A DNA stretch of 64,000 nt from Phoronis australis (GCA_002633005.1 NMRA01000485.1:124442-188441), one strand, 5' to 3'. Positions 24,462-37,164 are shown, numbered from the stretch's first letter. The notes: generated by a model not told the origin, from the letters alone. Numbers and translations: made by a program.

Positions 24462-27400
24462 AGCACAAAATGTTGGCGTGCGCGCGCAAGGCAGTAGAAA
24501 GTGTATTGTTTACATTTGTTCTGTAAAGTCAGGCGAAACATCTGCTAAGTTACCTATCTTGATGTGTCCAGACGTCAACGTTTAAATATGAGTGGATTTT
24601 TTTACGCGTGCCGAGTCATCAAGTAAGCCTAGCAAAGGGAACGACCCCACAACGGGCTCGTTCCCTGCCTTGAACTCACAGGGCCACTGATACAATGTTT
24701 TGCTTAGAAAATTTTGGGATTATGTTTACGAAAATCAAAGGTTTCGTCGACCGAATATATATTCTAGAGCAAGATTCCTCACATATAAAACGTAATATGG
24801 ATGCATTTTGAACGCAGTGTAAGTCGTAGAACCAATTGTTTTTCTAGGAAACACGTTTTGTTGGTGAACTGTTTTGTGCCTGCATTAGACGCTCTTGATG
24901 TAAACTTGAGTAGGCGAACAGCTTCTGACATTTTTAACAGGTTTCGTTGAATACATCAAAGGAACAATAACACCATCGTGAAATTGAAACATATGTACTG
25001 ACATTGTAACTAGCATCGATCTTATCTCCGTGATAACTTCATCAGTGAATTGATTTTGCACGCGTGTAAGTCAGACAAACTATCTGAGACTCTCTCGGTA
25101 AACGTTACATCAATGATTTGTAAATAAATATTCAATTTACCCCCACACAACGAAGGAACAGCAATCAAAATCTTTTTTAAAACAAAGTTTAATTATTTAC
25201 TGACGCCTGACGTTTGATGGTAAAGAAAAAGTTAAGACGCGTCTTTCCCACGGCCATAGATTTATTAAAATAGGTGTTAATTTTTCAAAAAGAAACAAAA
25301 CTCAAAAGAAACTAGCAGTTTTGAATTGTCAAAAACGTCCAAGACCGAGTAGTGTAAAAATGGCCAATCCAGATTTGCAAGGTTAGTGTAGTTGAAGTCC
25401 AGTCAAATAACTCGCACATTTAGAACTTCATAAAGCGTTTACATAGTTGACTTGTCGCAAGCTCCGCACCCTTGGGAAAAGTCGACAAATAAACAACGGG
25501 TTTTACCCGACAACGTGTTGTTTGTCGGGTAAAATGGTGGCTTGGAAACGAATATGTGTCAAGACTGATGCGTTGTGATTGCTCAGTTGAGCCGTCACTC
25601 CAAATCCTGGCGATAGGTCAATAGCCTTGGGTAGTAATGTCAACAAGTTATCGCTTTATACAATAGTTGCGCTTTAAAGTATCCACGAAGATTAATATTT
25701 AGCTAAGTTACGATTAACTACAAATAATATATAATCCCAACCAAATTTTTGACGATTTTTAAAAACGTAAGTCAGTTCAAATTATCAGATGCTCCTTAAC
25801 TGACGTCACGAATTTACTACCAAGTAGTAGATATTCGCATCGGTTCCCTGTGAAAAACGTTTTGTTTACCCTATCTTATTTTCTGCTACGCGAGTGCGCA
25901 CGTCCCATACGACTTTTGTGACCTGCTGGGTTAAAGCCATAATTCCAGCCGTCTCTTGACCAAATAACTCTGCTGTTGGTTAAATTTAGTACACGCGCGT
26001 TGTAAAACACCTTCAGCTAGGAATAATTTGAGGAACAATACCAGAGGTGTCCCGGATGATAACTAACCTTTCTTAAGGACGGAACTACGGGACTATAGTA
26101 GGCTGTAGGTATAGATCGTCCGACCGTTGATCTCATAGATTAGACTCCACCCACTCACCACTGAGTGACACAGGGACCCTCTGTACTAGTAAATATACTT
26201 TAACCTTTCTCTGAAAGATTGTTTGTGCATTTTGTGCAACACCGATATCTTTTAGACCCTCGGGACGTTTCATAAAGTCGACTTCATTTAAAATATGCAA
26301 ATACAAGTTTCACGTGTGTGTTGGACGACATTAAGCGCTGATTGCATACGTTGTTGCAGAGCGGTGAGCTGGAGACATAATGCCGAACACGATGTTACGA
26401 CTAAATAATCTGAGGCACGCTCGACGTGGGTCATAAATTTCACTAATTGCCTTTGATGAAAGCAGGCTAATCATAAGAATGAAGTTTGTTCATGTTTGTC
26501 ATGTGCGTATCTCTTCCTGGCACTGTTTGTTTGGAATTTTTTTCGAGCGATAATGCAGAGACTTCAGCTCTTTATTTCAAGCCTGTAATTGAAATAAATA
26601 ACTATCAAAGCCGCGATACCCTGTAATGAAATGTTCTCTCGAGAGAGCGCTGACGGTGCCGAACCGTGACTTGAACTGCGCAATTTTAATTGTCAGGTCA
26701 ACGCTCTTAAAATGTCTGGCGAAACATGATTTCGTTGCCCTGTTGTAAAGTTTGCCTGCTTGTTATGTGCGTAACCTTTGAAAAATCTGTTAAAGCTTGG
26801 TTATAGATCCCGTCAAGTGCTACTATAGAAGTAGGTGTTGCTCTCGTGTAATTCCGGATTCGCCAGTGGCGTCGTCATCGTCATCGTGATTAGTATCGTT
26901 GTTTTTCGCTCAATTTCACCAAGCGTCGCTCTCTCGCGGGGTTTCAGCGTTACGATCTAGCGCACATGCAGAAGAATTGATGTAATCTGTAAGGTTCCAG
27001 TTTGACGAGGTCACGCAAGGTCAAGTTGGTGAAATGCTAACATTTCGCGTGTTTAAAGTTCGCGACCTTACTACACTAGCAAAACGTAACGGTACAAAGA
27101 TGTTTTAATAATCGGAGACTGCTCGATCGATTCTGTGGCCACGACTTTGTAAATATAGGTTTATTAGTTTTGGGTTAATGCTCCTGTGCACTCGAATAAA
27201 ACCACATCTTCGGCTTTCGTGACCGATAATTTGGTGGAAACTTCATACACGGTTCAAGGAATCAAAATTCATTGAAGGCAGCCTGATAAAAAAGACAAGT
27301 CATTTTATTTATAGTAGGTTCAGTGAAACAAAGAACATTAGCCATAGGCTAGTACACCGACAGAGAGAGGGAGGGAGAGAATGTTGAAAATTAATATTTT

Positions 27401-27856
27401 CAATTGACAACCTTAGCCATTTCCCTAGGTAGACCTAGCTGTACAAAAGAGGACTGGGTAGAATGTGGACATTAATTGTTTAAAACACCAACGAGTTATT
27501 TAAACAAGTATCTAGCAGAAATGCTGCTAAGAGTCGGAAGTTATTCTGCTAGCTACGTTAGTACTAATAATTTTCGACCAAACCTTATTTGTGCGAGCTT
27601 AAAGCTACTTGGTTCCAGTCTTCTGTAAAAATGTGTATTTAAGATCAGTTACAGCTAGAAATAAAGTCTCAATTTGTTTCTTGCTCATAGTAGAAATGAT
27701 TTCTGGGCTTTGGAAGCTCATTGCTGAACGAGTGCAAGCTGGCTTGACCCGGCAGGCTATCCACTAGATGGCACAGTGCATGCAAGAATTCATACCTGTA
27801 AGCTTATCAGTCATTTACTTCGTAAGAGAGTGAAACATAGTTTTTTACATCACATA
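24462..27856. other. Gene-poor stretch with higher CpG
   Basis: No domain found. Contains GGGAACGA...TCGTTCCC near 24640, the hairpin at 25501 and a GTCATCGTCATCGT patch near 26880. Confidence 0.4.
25501..25534. repeat. Perfect hairpin, 13-bp arms and 8-base loop
   Basis: TTTTACCCGACAA at 25501-25513 pairs exactly with 25522-25534. No T-tract or gene end adjoins it. Confidence 0.9.
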
Positions 27857-28342
27857 AAACAGAATAATTACATGGTTGGTTGGCACAGGCCTTTCATATA
27901 GCTGAACTTGCAGTTAAGAAGCGACACATGGCGAAACTGAATGGAGATCAAATTGGAGGTCGTCGACGAAAGCAAGAGCACCAACGAATATGACGACGAC
28001 AAAGACCCCATCGATGGCGATGACAATGATAATAGTGGCGGTGCCCGGTCATCAACTCAATGACACTGACGCGTCTATAAAGAAACAAGTCTGCCAATGA
28101 AAACGCGGTGACGGGCAACCAGGGCCAACTCTGACGCCGCCTGCACCGAAGATGACAATGTCGTTGACGCCACTGCCAATGACGACAGCAACTTTCGGAC
28201 AATATCGACGAGCAGACAACACTACCAAACCTGACCGTGGAGTTGATAGTGTAAACACAGAAACCTACACCGTCACCGACGCTGGCACAACCGCGGCGAA
28301 GGACTAGAAAACATGGATGAGACGAGAATGCATCGCGAGCCC
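27857..28342. repeat. Tandem duplication unit 1 (486 bp)
   Basis: Begins AAACAGAATAATTACATGG and ends CATCGCGAGCCC. The right part is rich in GACGAC/GATGAC. On the plus strand a frame of about 70 codons without ATG runs to AAGGACTAG (reading TVTDAGTTAAKD at its end); two minus-strand frames are also open. I see no known domain. High GAC/GTC content keeps several frames free of stops, so open frames here are weak evidence for coding. Confidence 0.85.
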
Positions 28343-28343
28343 N

Positions 28344-28825
28344 AAACAGAATAATTACATGGTTGGTGGGCACAGGCCGCTAATAGCTGAACTTGCAGTG
28401 TTTTGAGGAGCCACACATGGCGAAACTGAATGTAGATCAAATTGGAGGTCGTCGACGAAAGCAAGAGCACCAACGAATATAACGACGACAAAGACACCAT
28501 CGATGACGATGACAATGATAATAGTGGCGGTGCTCGGTCATCAACTCAATGACACTGACGCGTCTACAAAGAAACAAGTCTGCCAATGAAAACGCGATGA
28601 CGGGCAACCAGGGCCAACTCTGACGCCGCCTGCACCGGAGATGTCGTTGACGCCACTGCCAATGACGACAGCACCTTTCGGACAATATGGAAGAGCCGAC
28701 AACACAACCAAACTCGACCGTGGAGTTGATGATGTAAACACAGGAACCTACTCCGTCACCGACGCTGGCACAACCGCGGCGAAGGACTAGAAAACATGGA
28801 TGAAACGAGAATTCATCGCGAGCCC
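28344..28825. repeat. Tandem duplication unit 2 (482 bp)
   Basis: Same start and end landmarks as unit 1. It differs by point changes, a 6-base in-frame deletion after GCACCGGAGATG and a small indel near 28400. The base between the units, 28343, is an N. Related GAC/AAC-rich sequence without clear repeat structure continues to about 29240. Confidence 0.85.
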
Positions 28826-29573
28826 ACATCAACAACGCAGTTGGCACCGCTGCCAACACCGTTCGACAATCGAAATGCCAAATACTATTATAACGACGAC
28901 GCTGAACACAACCGTCAATGACGCCGATGTCGAAGGCAACGCCGTTGCAAACGACAGCTCCGACCCCCACAAGTCTAAGGGGGTGTCGCACATTATCACA
29001 TGCGTTCCAGGGTTTTAAAGTCATACTTTAAACAAAATATTTGTAGGTTTTTGCACTGTTTTAGCAAAAAAAAGTTTCAAGGGAAGATAAAATATTCATA
29101 TTATACATCCGGATGGGCCTTCCCGCACGGCTCCTTCTATACTCGGCAACACCGTCGAAAACACAACTGGCACTTACAGAGACACTGGCGAAGCTGGTGA
29201 TGACGCGGTTAATGAAGATCGAAACGTTGAAGTCGGGTGCGTGACTATACAAGTTTCATTTCAATCGGACGAAAAATGCTCCCTGGTGTAGCGTGTGTAA
29301 AGAGCTGCTAGATCAGTGGCCACGGGTCAATAAATCTCGGCAAACTCGAGAACAGTAAATCATAGCTAAAAACAGACGACATAACACAGATAGCTCTTGG
29401 CAAGATCTTCCCTGGACCGCTGAGCTATATATAGCTCCGCTGAATGAAATTTAGAAAAATGTCCGCCGTTCAGCGCCATCTTTGACGCAACTTCACCTAA
29501 ACAATAGGCCCGAATTTTATAAGTTATGTGTTGATTTTATGTCGATCGGACGAAAAATGTGAACTGTATCGGG

Positions 29574-30113
29574 ATTAGGGCTGCAACACCCGACATAACC
29601 GAGAACAAGAATTCAGAGCTGTCGGTTCGGTTCAAATAAGCAGACCTTTATTTCAGTTCGTTTCCAATAAGCGCTACCTACTGGTAATATATGTATTAAC
29701 CTCCCAATTAAGACCATAGTTGTTGTTGTGCGCTTGTTTCACACACTAGTTTCAAAACCTTCGTAATTGTCTAAATACTTGAATGGTTGAATATGAATTG
29801 AGAAAGATGTGTATTGTTGATCGTAGTTAATATTTAAAATTATTAGTATTTCTTTTCATTTTTGATTGTAGTTAAATTTTAGAATAAGTTCTTTTTTGTG
29901 TCTGTGTTTGATATTTTTTACAGTATTATTGTTTTTTATTACATTTTAAGAAAAGAAAATAAACTGTGTATTTTGACAGGGACACTAACAATATTCTCAC
30001 TTGATTTTCCGAAAAATACTCACACTGTTAATTTCTGGAACCGAACTGTGAGAACCGAAGCTAAAAATAAAACCGAACCGAACCGGAAGAAATGGACCTG
30101 TTGCAGCCCTAAT
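29574..30113. mobile_element. hAT-like MITE with ATTAGGGCTGCAAC termini
   Basis: A perfect 14-bp terminal inverted repeat, ATTAGGGCTGCAAC at 29574-29587 and its complement at 30100-30113. Both sides continue inward with copies of CGGTTCGGTT. TAGGGxTGCAAC termini are typical of hAT elements. No clear 8-bp target duplication was seen and no transposase is present, so it is non-autonomous. The 85-codon frame at 29898-30155 overlaps the right end and is taken as chance. Confidence 0.75.
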
Positions 30114-31160
30114 GAAAATAGACCTCCAAATGACCAGCAGCGAATCAGTCAATGAAAATAACAGTCATCATGTCAGTTAATCTCGACTAATAACTCGAGA
30201 ATGGTAAGCTGGAGCGACAGGCGGGTGGCAAATAGCACTATGTGTTGTCCATCCACATACCAAATTTCATAGTCCCGTCAAGGGAAGCCGCAGATTCGGA
30301 ATGACTCGAGAAGTCGTTGCGAGGAACGAATGTCATATGTATGATAGCCCTCATTTCGCTGAAGCACTGAATTCACTTCACTAAGTTAGGTCAATTAATA
30401 TATTGGTGCCCGGTTTGTTGTGATAAATATTCAGTCAATGCACAAAATGTAGCTGTCTGTATATAAAGGTACCCCAACCTGCAGACGGACGAGGTCACAC
30501 CTTTAGCGGAATGCCGACTAGAAATATCTACACACCAACTTCCAACAGATGTCGTTGCTACAACTCCTCGAAGCGAACTTCAAAAGATGACCACCACTTT
30601 GCGATCTTTGATTCAATTGTACACTACAACAATGATCCTTGAGCTTTTAACGAGATACATGAAAGTTTGAAATGTTAACAATAATTTTGAAAGTTTTCAC
30701 CCCTTCCCCATCCCTACAAACAAACGTTTTCATGTACTCAGACATAACATGAGCACAAAAACAAATCCAAGCCTCATGCACCAAGTCCAACCAACCTTTA
30801 TAGAAATACCGATGACTTTCCTGTCTTCATACATTTTTCGCAGTGCTCTGACTAATCCAATGGGAAGTCACACTTTTATAACCTATGCTCATCAGAAAGT
30901 TACTTAACACGGGTATATAATTATCGATCAATTTGTATTTAAGCCATTTCATTAAAAAGTCCATGGACTTTTGGTGTGCCGTGATAACACAAGAAGAAAA
31001 CTTAAAGGAGAATGCCACCCGATTTAATTAGTCTTTTTTACCGTCTTAATCGATCTATATCCACATCGCCCACTTATACGGTCGACCTCATCTTGCCGAG
31101 AGGTGTCGCGTTAACTTTTGAGGAAGGTGAGAAACGACGCAGCGACGTCAGTGGTTCGTC

Positions 31161-31460
31161 GTGAATAGCGCTACATTGCGGTGCATCGTTCCCACTTGTC
31201 CGAACTATGAAGCTGCGAAAAAAGCGGATATAGCGTTTTTTCGACTTCCTCGAGAGCCCGATATGCTTAGGAAGTTGCTCGCGGTAGTGAAGAATGAAAG
31301 GTACGATGTCAATAGCAAGTATGAGGCCGTGAACCATCTCCGTGTCTGTGGCCGGCATTTCGTCGACAGTGATTTCTCTTACGAATTCCGGCTTACCAAA
31401 GAACTATCCATACGTTCCGTTGCCTGTGCATGTTCACGGCGCCTCTCTAGCCCTTCTTGA
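31161..31460 (+). CDS. THAP zinc-finger domain reading frame inside the TTAA-flanked transposon
   Basis: The frame is open from 31131 (after a TGA) to a TGA at 31458-31460. Counting from 31161 it shows the THAP signature C8-x4-C13-x49-C63-x2-H66, followed by Phe67, with a conserved-type FFRLP at 26-30 and the C-terminal RVCGRHF. THAP domains are DNA-binding zinc fingers found in animal regulators and in the N-termini of some DNA transposases. The Trp usually found after the FP segment appears to be Leu (L39). No ATG starts the frame before the first Cys; 31161 is a GTG, so the true start may lie on an upstream exon or be lost. An AATAAA occurs at 31649-31654. The downstream catalytic part of a transposase was not found, so I take this as the 5' remnant of a transposase gene. 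Confidence 0.6.
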   Translation: MNSATLRCIVPTCPNYEAAKKADIAFFRLPREPDMLRKLLAVVKNERYDVNSKYEAVNHLRVCGRHFVDSDFSYEFRLTKELSIRSVACACSRRLSSPS

Positions 31461-32079
31461 TCGTGTGATCCGGTTCGAATTGATAGCTTGTGAAACCTAA
31501 CGATCCGACCTGTGAAGTCTTCGTCGGATGACTGGCACTTGACTAAGTCGGGATTGGAGCCGGGCGAGTTGCCATGTAGACGTTCATTATTCTGCGTTGT
31601 GTTTCAAAATGAATTATTCTCATCCTAACCAATGCTTTTATAAAACTGAATAAACAAAGTCTGTCTCAATAGATACAATTTGTAATGCCTTGGAGTGTTC
31701 GTGAGTGCAAATGTGGAGAAGCCAGCAACGGAATAAACCACTGCGTTTGCTTTTGATACCGGCAATAAAGGTAATTGACCGAGCACCGAGGCCGTGTAAG
31801 CGCATGCTAATTCAGTGTTAGCTGACAGAAAGCTGTTGTGAAATAATTACTCGATTTTATATGCTATGGTCACATGTTAGGGGAATCTTTATTTAGAAAT
31901 GCAAATACACTATTGAAATCATTGTTACTGTACAACCTTTGCCCTGACGCCGGGTCTGTGGAATGGGAACCCCCGGCGACTTCGCGGCTTCCGATAAGTA
32001 AGTAGATTTTCAGTTTCGTGAATAATTCACATAAATAATTACGGGCACATTATTTCTTTGGCTGGTTTAAGTTCGCGGC

Positions 32080-32188
32080 GGCCGCGACGGGCCTGACCGG
32101 GTTCAGTCCGAGCCACTGGCTGGGATAACGACGTCAGTCCGGCCGTGACGGGCCTGATCGGGTTCCAAGCCACTGGCCGGGATAACAA
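32080..32188. repeat. Two-copy 61-bp direct repeat inside the TTAA-flanked transposon
   Basis: Units begin at 32080 and 32141 with GGCCG(C/T)GACGGGCCTGA and both end in CACTGGCYGGGATAAC. They differ by a few substitutions and a 2-3 base indel. GC-rich compared with the surroundings. Subterminal repeats of this kind often bind the transposase, but no function is shown here. Confidence 0.75.
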
Positions 32189-34074
32189 GCGTTTTGTGTG
32201 TTTAGAACTCTCAAAAATTCAACAAGTCTAAACAACTAGGTTCTCCTGTCTGTATTTCACGAAAGAATACTTCGAATTTATCTCCGAACAGACCCCAAAC
32301 TCCTGCTACGGACCTTGGTAAATTGGCCTGCCGAACTTTGTAGGGTACGGTGTGTCCAAATACCAACAAGTCCGTAACAGCGAAATAAAACAACACGTTT
32401 TTATAAGAACTCGGTGTATTTTTAAGGGTTTTACATCGAAGTTTAATGATTTATTGGTGTTAAACGATGAATTCAAGCGATAAGCTGACATCAGTAACCC
32501 GTGTTGTCACGGTGAACTGCTGAAGAGACTGCGTGTGAAACCAATTACGTCCGGTCATTGGATAATTTCAACACCTCCGTCTGCCGTCAGGTGTCAGGTA
32601 ACGCAACCTGACGTGCCGTTATCGAGTAGAACTACTCGATCTAAACTGATACAAAATAGGTTGTTTTTTGGGTGGCATTCTCCCTTAAATAATTTGAATT
32701 TGATCCGACACCAAGTTGTTTAGAACTGTTAGAAAATGAATACAAACCACTTCAAGAATTGATTAGCTGATCAAGTGAATTCATCACTTCATTAATTGAC
32801 TGAAGTAATTAGTTTTAATATTATTGAGAGCATGCCATGTTTGGTATCAAACTTTGACCTGCGAGACCCTGAATCTTTAGGACTGCACAAAGTAGGCCTA
32901 TCTCATATTGTGCATTTTGTATTTCTGGTTGAACAAATTGCGTTCCAACCAACGTCATGTCTGTCTCTATGCCTATTTCTCTACGAGTGTCCGTCTCTCT
33001 GAAAATGCATGAAGTACGGTCAATGGTAAGGGTTTCACCTGAGAATGGGCAGGGGCTCTATCCCCAGTCCACGGGTAATGCGGTGAACCAGACTATGGGA
33101 CTGCTAGTGCTACAAACTAGAACATTAACTATGACCTTCCTGCAAACATTCTTTTTTCTTTATTGAAACAAATCTTAATTTCTTTTGAAATGAAATATAA
33201 CCAAACATGACCTATCGCCAGTAGATAAACAAATACCAAAGTGCAGCGAAATACGTAACCATAATCAAACGCAAACTTTTAATGCGGTCGAAGCAGACGT
33301 CCAACAGGGGTTGCACAACCGGATGTGCCAAAACAATAACAAACTAACTAATAACTGTCGTATAATAACGGCAACGAAGTGGCTTAAATCAAATCTTGTG
33401 TTTTTATAGAAACAGTTCGGGATTCGAATGCCGCTTTAACACTGGTGTTAGCTGTTGCACGGGAGTTCTGTTCCGGGGGAGCTCACATGAGCATGTACTG
33501 TACTATGTTGACGGAGCTGTGCCACCCTTCGAACAGTTATAGGGAGACAGAGGAACAAAGGGAAGCGCGAGACAGTTGAGGATCTTTTGTAGTTAGCTCA
33601 TTTTAAATGGCAGTAAACTGGCTTAGCAAAATATTAAACACCTACTAAAATTCTGCTGTAAAACAATACCAAAACCAACCCGTCTGATCGGCACGACTCA
33701 CATGTGCACCTCACAATCACGGCTTCGTGGTTCTGTTCTGTTAATGCAATTAGTCTCCAAAATGGTGTTGTGCAAGAGACTGTAAGTTCTAAGAAAAGGA
33801 AATTCTTGACTTGATAAATGGGAATTTCCTTTAAACTAATGTTTTGGTCGAACCAAAACTGCGTGTTAACCGGTTATTAACACTATTCTTGTTGAAAGTG
33901 ATACACCGAGGCCTGCACGCGGAGCAGAGGTAGGGCATTAGCTTGCACTTAACTCCTAAAAAATCTATTCAAAAGATTGAAATCTATGGGAACTTGTGCT
34001 GTAAAGACGAGCAATATACTTATGATTCATTCCAAAAACTGTTTTCATTGAAGATTACTACCATGAATGTCATG

Positions 34075-34232
34075 GGCGGATCCAGAATTTTGAGTTAGGG
34101 GGGGCCAGGGCAGAGTATTAGCCAGGATTTTGCCTGTCAGACATTGGCACTCCCGAACTGCCCAATGGAATCTTGGAGAACTTTAGGGGGGGGGGCATGG
34201 CCCCCTTGGCCCCCCTCTAAATCCGCCACTGA
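34075..34232 (+). mobile_element. MITE of the GGCGGATCCAG family, copy 3
   Basis: Complete copy: GGCGGATCCAGAATTTTGAG at the left, ATCCGCCACTGA at the right, interior as in copy 1. Minus-strand translation gives a Gly/Pro-rich false protein overlapping several frames. Confidence 0.85.
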
Positions 34233-35279
34233 ATTTAATGCAGAAGTTATGACTGGCAGATGCAACACAGGCGTCGCGAACCAATGTTTCAAAAACCGGA
34301 AGCCTTTTGTTTTCTCTGTCACGTAGCGCCTCCTTGTATATGATGCAATGACGTACATTGACACACATTACAGGTTTTGTGACATTTAGAAATTAGGCCG
34401 GATTAAGCCTCATCAGAAATCTATTAGTAATTAAAATTCCTGGAAATGCTTTCCTCAATAAATAAATACTCTGAGACCAGTAATATCCTTATTTGCTTAC
34501 ACCAGAGCCTTATTTTTGTGCATCAATACCACTATCTTAAAGTCTCTATATTTCAACCCAGAACGACAAGAAACTGTCACACCAACGTGTCTGACGGGCG
34601 GAGATTGTTTATTTCATATTGCGATGCACTGATGTACTTGATTATAACAGAAAGTAGTTAAAGGGGCAAAAAACCTGCGTTAACTTTTTACCGCTATAGA
34701 GTTGGGACTCATGTGAGCAATAATTATTGATCTTGCTGAGAACAAACAGTTGGTTAGTTCTCGAGACATTACAGGGCGAATCCATTGGCAAGCTGTGAGA
34801 AGACAACTTGTAGAGCCGGAACTCAGGAGGCTGTTAATTCTTTGGAAGACCTGGATAAAGTTCAGTGGGTGTCTTGCGACGAGAAAATCTAGCTAAAATC
34901 ACGTGCTCTCATAGTGCACAACAATATCTCGCGTAATCTCGCGAAGTCTTGCGTTTCTAGCGAGGTCCTAGGTTTACTGAACTCTACCCAGAAGTCAATC
35001 CCAACTTTATTAAGAACAAATTCGAGGCTAATTAAATAACGTTAAGTAGTCAAAATTATATTTTGTTTTTTGTGATGGTAGGTGGTCTTGTAGGAGCTTT
35101 CATTGAGAAACACTAGGTTGTCATTTCGGATAGTTTGAAAAGAAATCTTTTCGACATTGCAGAAGATGCCTCCTCCGGGTTTGAAAATTTCTCGGCCACC
35201 ATAATACAATTTTGAACGCGCATTTTAATTTTTCGTCAAGGTCCCTGTGATTGGCAACACTCCCGATATTTTTAATTTC

Positions 35280-35336
35280 ATGTATGTATGTATGTATGTA
35301 TGTATGTATCTATTTATGTATCTATGTATGTATGTG
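35280..35336. repeat. (TATG)n microsatellite
   Basis: Uninterrupted TATG units at first, then TATC/TATT variants. It follows the 3' side of the dead LINE by about 0.8 kb. Confidence 0.95.
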
Positions 35337-36966
35337 TATTTATTAATGCATACATCCGATGGATACAATATTTAATGCAAGTTGTTATGTTGCTTACAGA
35401 AGCGCACTCACACTCACTCATGGGACCTTCCAAGGCATAAAAACTTACAAGTTAATCAACAAACAAAGATCCATGTGAATCCGTCTACTATTAAAATAAG
35501 AATATTCGCCATTTTTGTAAAATATGTATTTTTCTATTTTGCTATACTTAAAAAATTCTGTTTTTAAGTATTCAACACAAGGCGTAACATTCATTAATCT
35601 CCGGCGATATAAATGATATTTACCAAGTATTAACATTAAATTCAGTACATGTAAGCCAGAAAGCTTGCCGAGGATAACATCCTGACATGAGAAATGTGTG
35701 GATAAGTTGATTTTATTATTGAGCCATTGAAACCACGAGGACCAAAAAGACGTACAAAGTCACAAGACCAGTTCTGGCGGATGACATTCTCTAGTTCTTT
35801 TACACAAATGTACACATTTGGGAATCTATGAATCCAATTTTATAAAAAGTTTTAATACTTAAAATCTTTGTGTTAGACTAATTTGAAACCATTTAATGCT
35901 AAAAGTTATGGAGCAATTATGGAGTTTCTTCCACTAGTCAACAGTTATGGATTATGCACCATTTCTCATATTGTTTCAAACTTCATTGTTTTATACAACT
36001 GGCATGTGAAGGAATCATAAATATGTTTAATTGCCCTCTTGCCGAAAATAATATTAAGAAACAGTTGAGAAAAATTCGTTAAGACAACATTAAAGGAAAC
36101 AAAATTGTTTTGTTTTAAATGTGTTTGTTAGATTTTTCGTAAGCCTAAAAATTCTGTGAATGGTGGGAGAAGCCCATGCGTAGCACAAAAATACCCGTAT
36201 GTCATTAATTTTCCACTTGTGTCGTACTAGATAAATACAACGTCGTTCTCACACCGCCTTATGTAATTTAACTTATTTTACCAGCGAAAAGGTTAGATAT
36301 GTATGTACCACAGGGGCGCGTAAGGAATACTCTCTTCCCTGACAGGTAATTTACATAAAAATTCACTTAGATTACAAAATATTTCTTTCCAAAACAAGTT
36401 AACAACTTTTTTAGGCCAGATCTCATGAAAGACATTGCTAGAACAAAAATAATTACGGTGGGCTATGAAATGAAAATCTTGAGACAAGACATTCAAAAAC
36501 AAGTCTCCACTAAATAGGGTTATCTTGCCAAATCAATAAACTTTAGGTGATTTATTGAATAAGTAAATATGTATCATATAGTAACCTCCGAGAGCTCAAT
36601 TTTGAATAAAAGTGGTTCGACCATTTTTATCTATTTTACCATCCCACACAAAATTATGAAATAGTTTTTTCCAACTAACCATCTCATGTGGTGAAGACGG
36701 TAACGCAATAAATAGGTGAACAAATTTAAATAGAACAAAATGACTTAATCACTGTTACTTTGCCCAGTGGGTTAAATCGTTTTGGACCGTAAACTGAGAC
36801 TGCCTTGAATTTCTTTGATTTTCACATCATAGTTTAAGGTAATCGTTTCAGGGAGCTCAAAGCTAAACTCAATACCGAGGGTAGTAAAACGTTTTTCCTC
36901 CAAGTCAGATTTCTTTCAGGGTCTATTGTAGTATCGCTCTGTTTCAGGCCTCCTATTCGAATACAC

Positions 36967-37164
36967 TCATTTTTTTCTTATTGCCTTGGGCTTTAAACCA
37001 TAAAACTTAAAGAGTTGGTCTGAGAGACTAGTGGTTTCTGTCAAAGGATCGCTGGAACCATCAAGTGTTAAAACTGTGTCATCTACATATTGCACAATTT
37101 TATGAGATCTGTTCCCAACATCAATACCAACCATTTCCCTATTCTGACCTACCATTATTTCCAT
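36967..37164 (-). pseudogene. LINE reverse transcriptase fragment with YVDD active site
   Basis: A 65-codon open piece of the dead LINE. It contains QYVDDTVLTLDGS, the RT motif C box with its two catalytic aspartates, followed by a Leu-rich helix and FYGLKPK, matching the usual FxxxSGLKIN step of this clade. The frame ends at a stop soon after, where an intact element would continue toward KTKxxWIG. Confidence 0.8.

Larger units (their letters stand above)
31006..32684 (+). mobile_element. DNA transposon with TTAA flanks and THAP-domain frame (Kolobok-like?)
   Basis: The element begins AGGAGAATGCCACCC (31006-31020) and ends GGGTGGCATTCTCCC (32670-32684); these 15-bp termini are inverted repeats with one mismatch, at the outermost base. 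TTAA stands directly outside both ends (31002-31005 and 32685-32688), as expected of a TTAA target-site duplication. Beyond the 15 bp the two sides share only scattered similarity, such as ATCGA about 28 bp further in. Inside are a THAP zinc-finger frame near the left end, a 61-bp direct repeat (32080-32188) and, near the right end, a perfect palindrome ATCGAGTAG-AA-CTACTCGAT. TTAA duplications are known for piggyBac and Kolobok transposons; THAP fingers occur in P-type and, as I recall, some Kolobok transposases. No catalytic domain is visible, so at 1.68 kb this is probably an internally deleted copy. Confidence 0.7.
32689..36104. other. Non-coding stretch between transposon and LINE
   Basis: Holds one GGCGGATCCAG MITE and one microsatellite. 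The part from 35640 to 36104 may be the decayed 3' end of the LINE, but I could not align it. Confidence 0.4.

Noticed and set aside
28437-29024. 195-codon minus-strand frame, the second longest in the window
   Set aside because: Made of the GAC-rich tandem repeat, with Arg/His/Cys-rich runs; several frames are open at once and no domain is seen.
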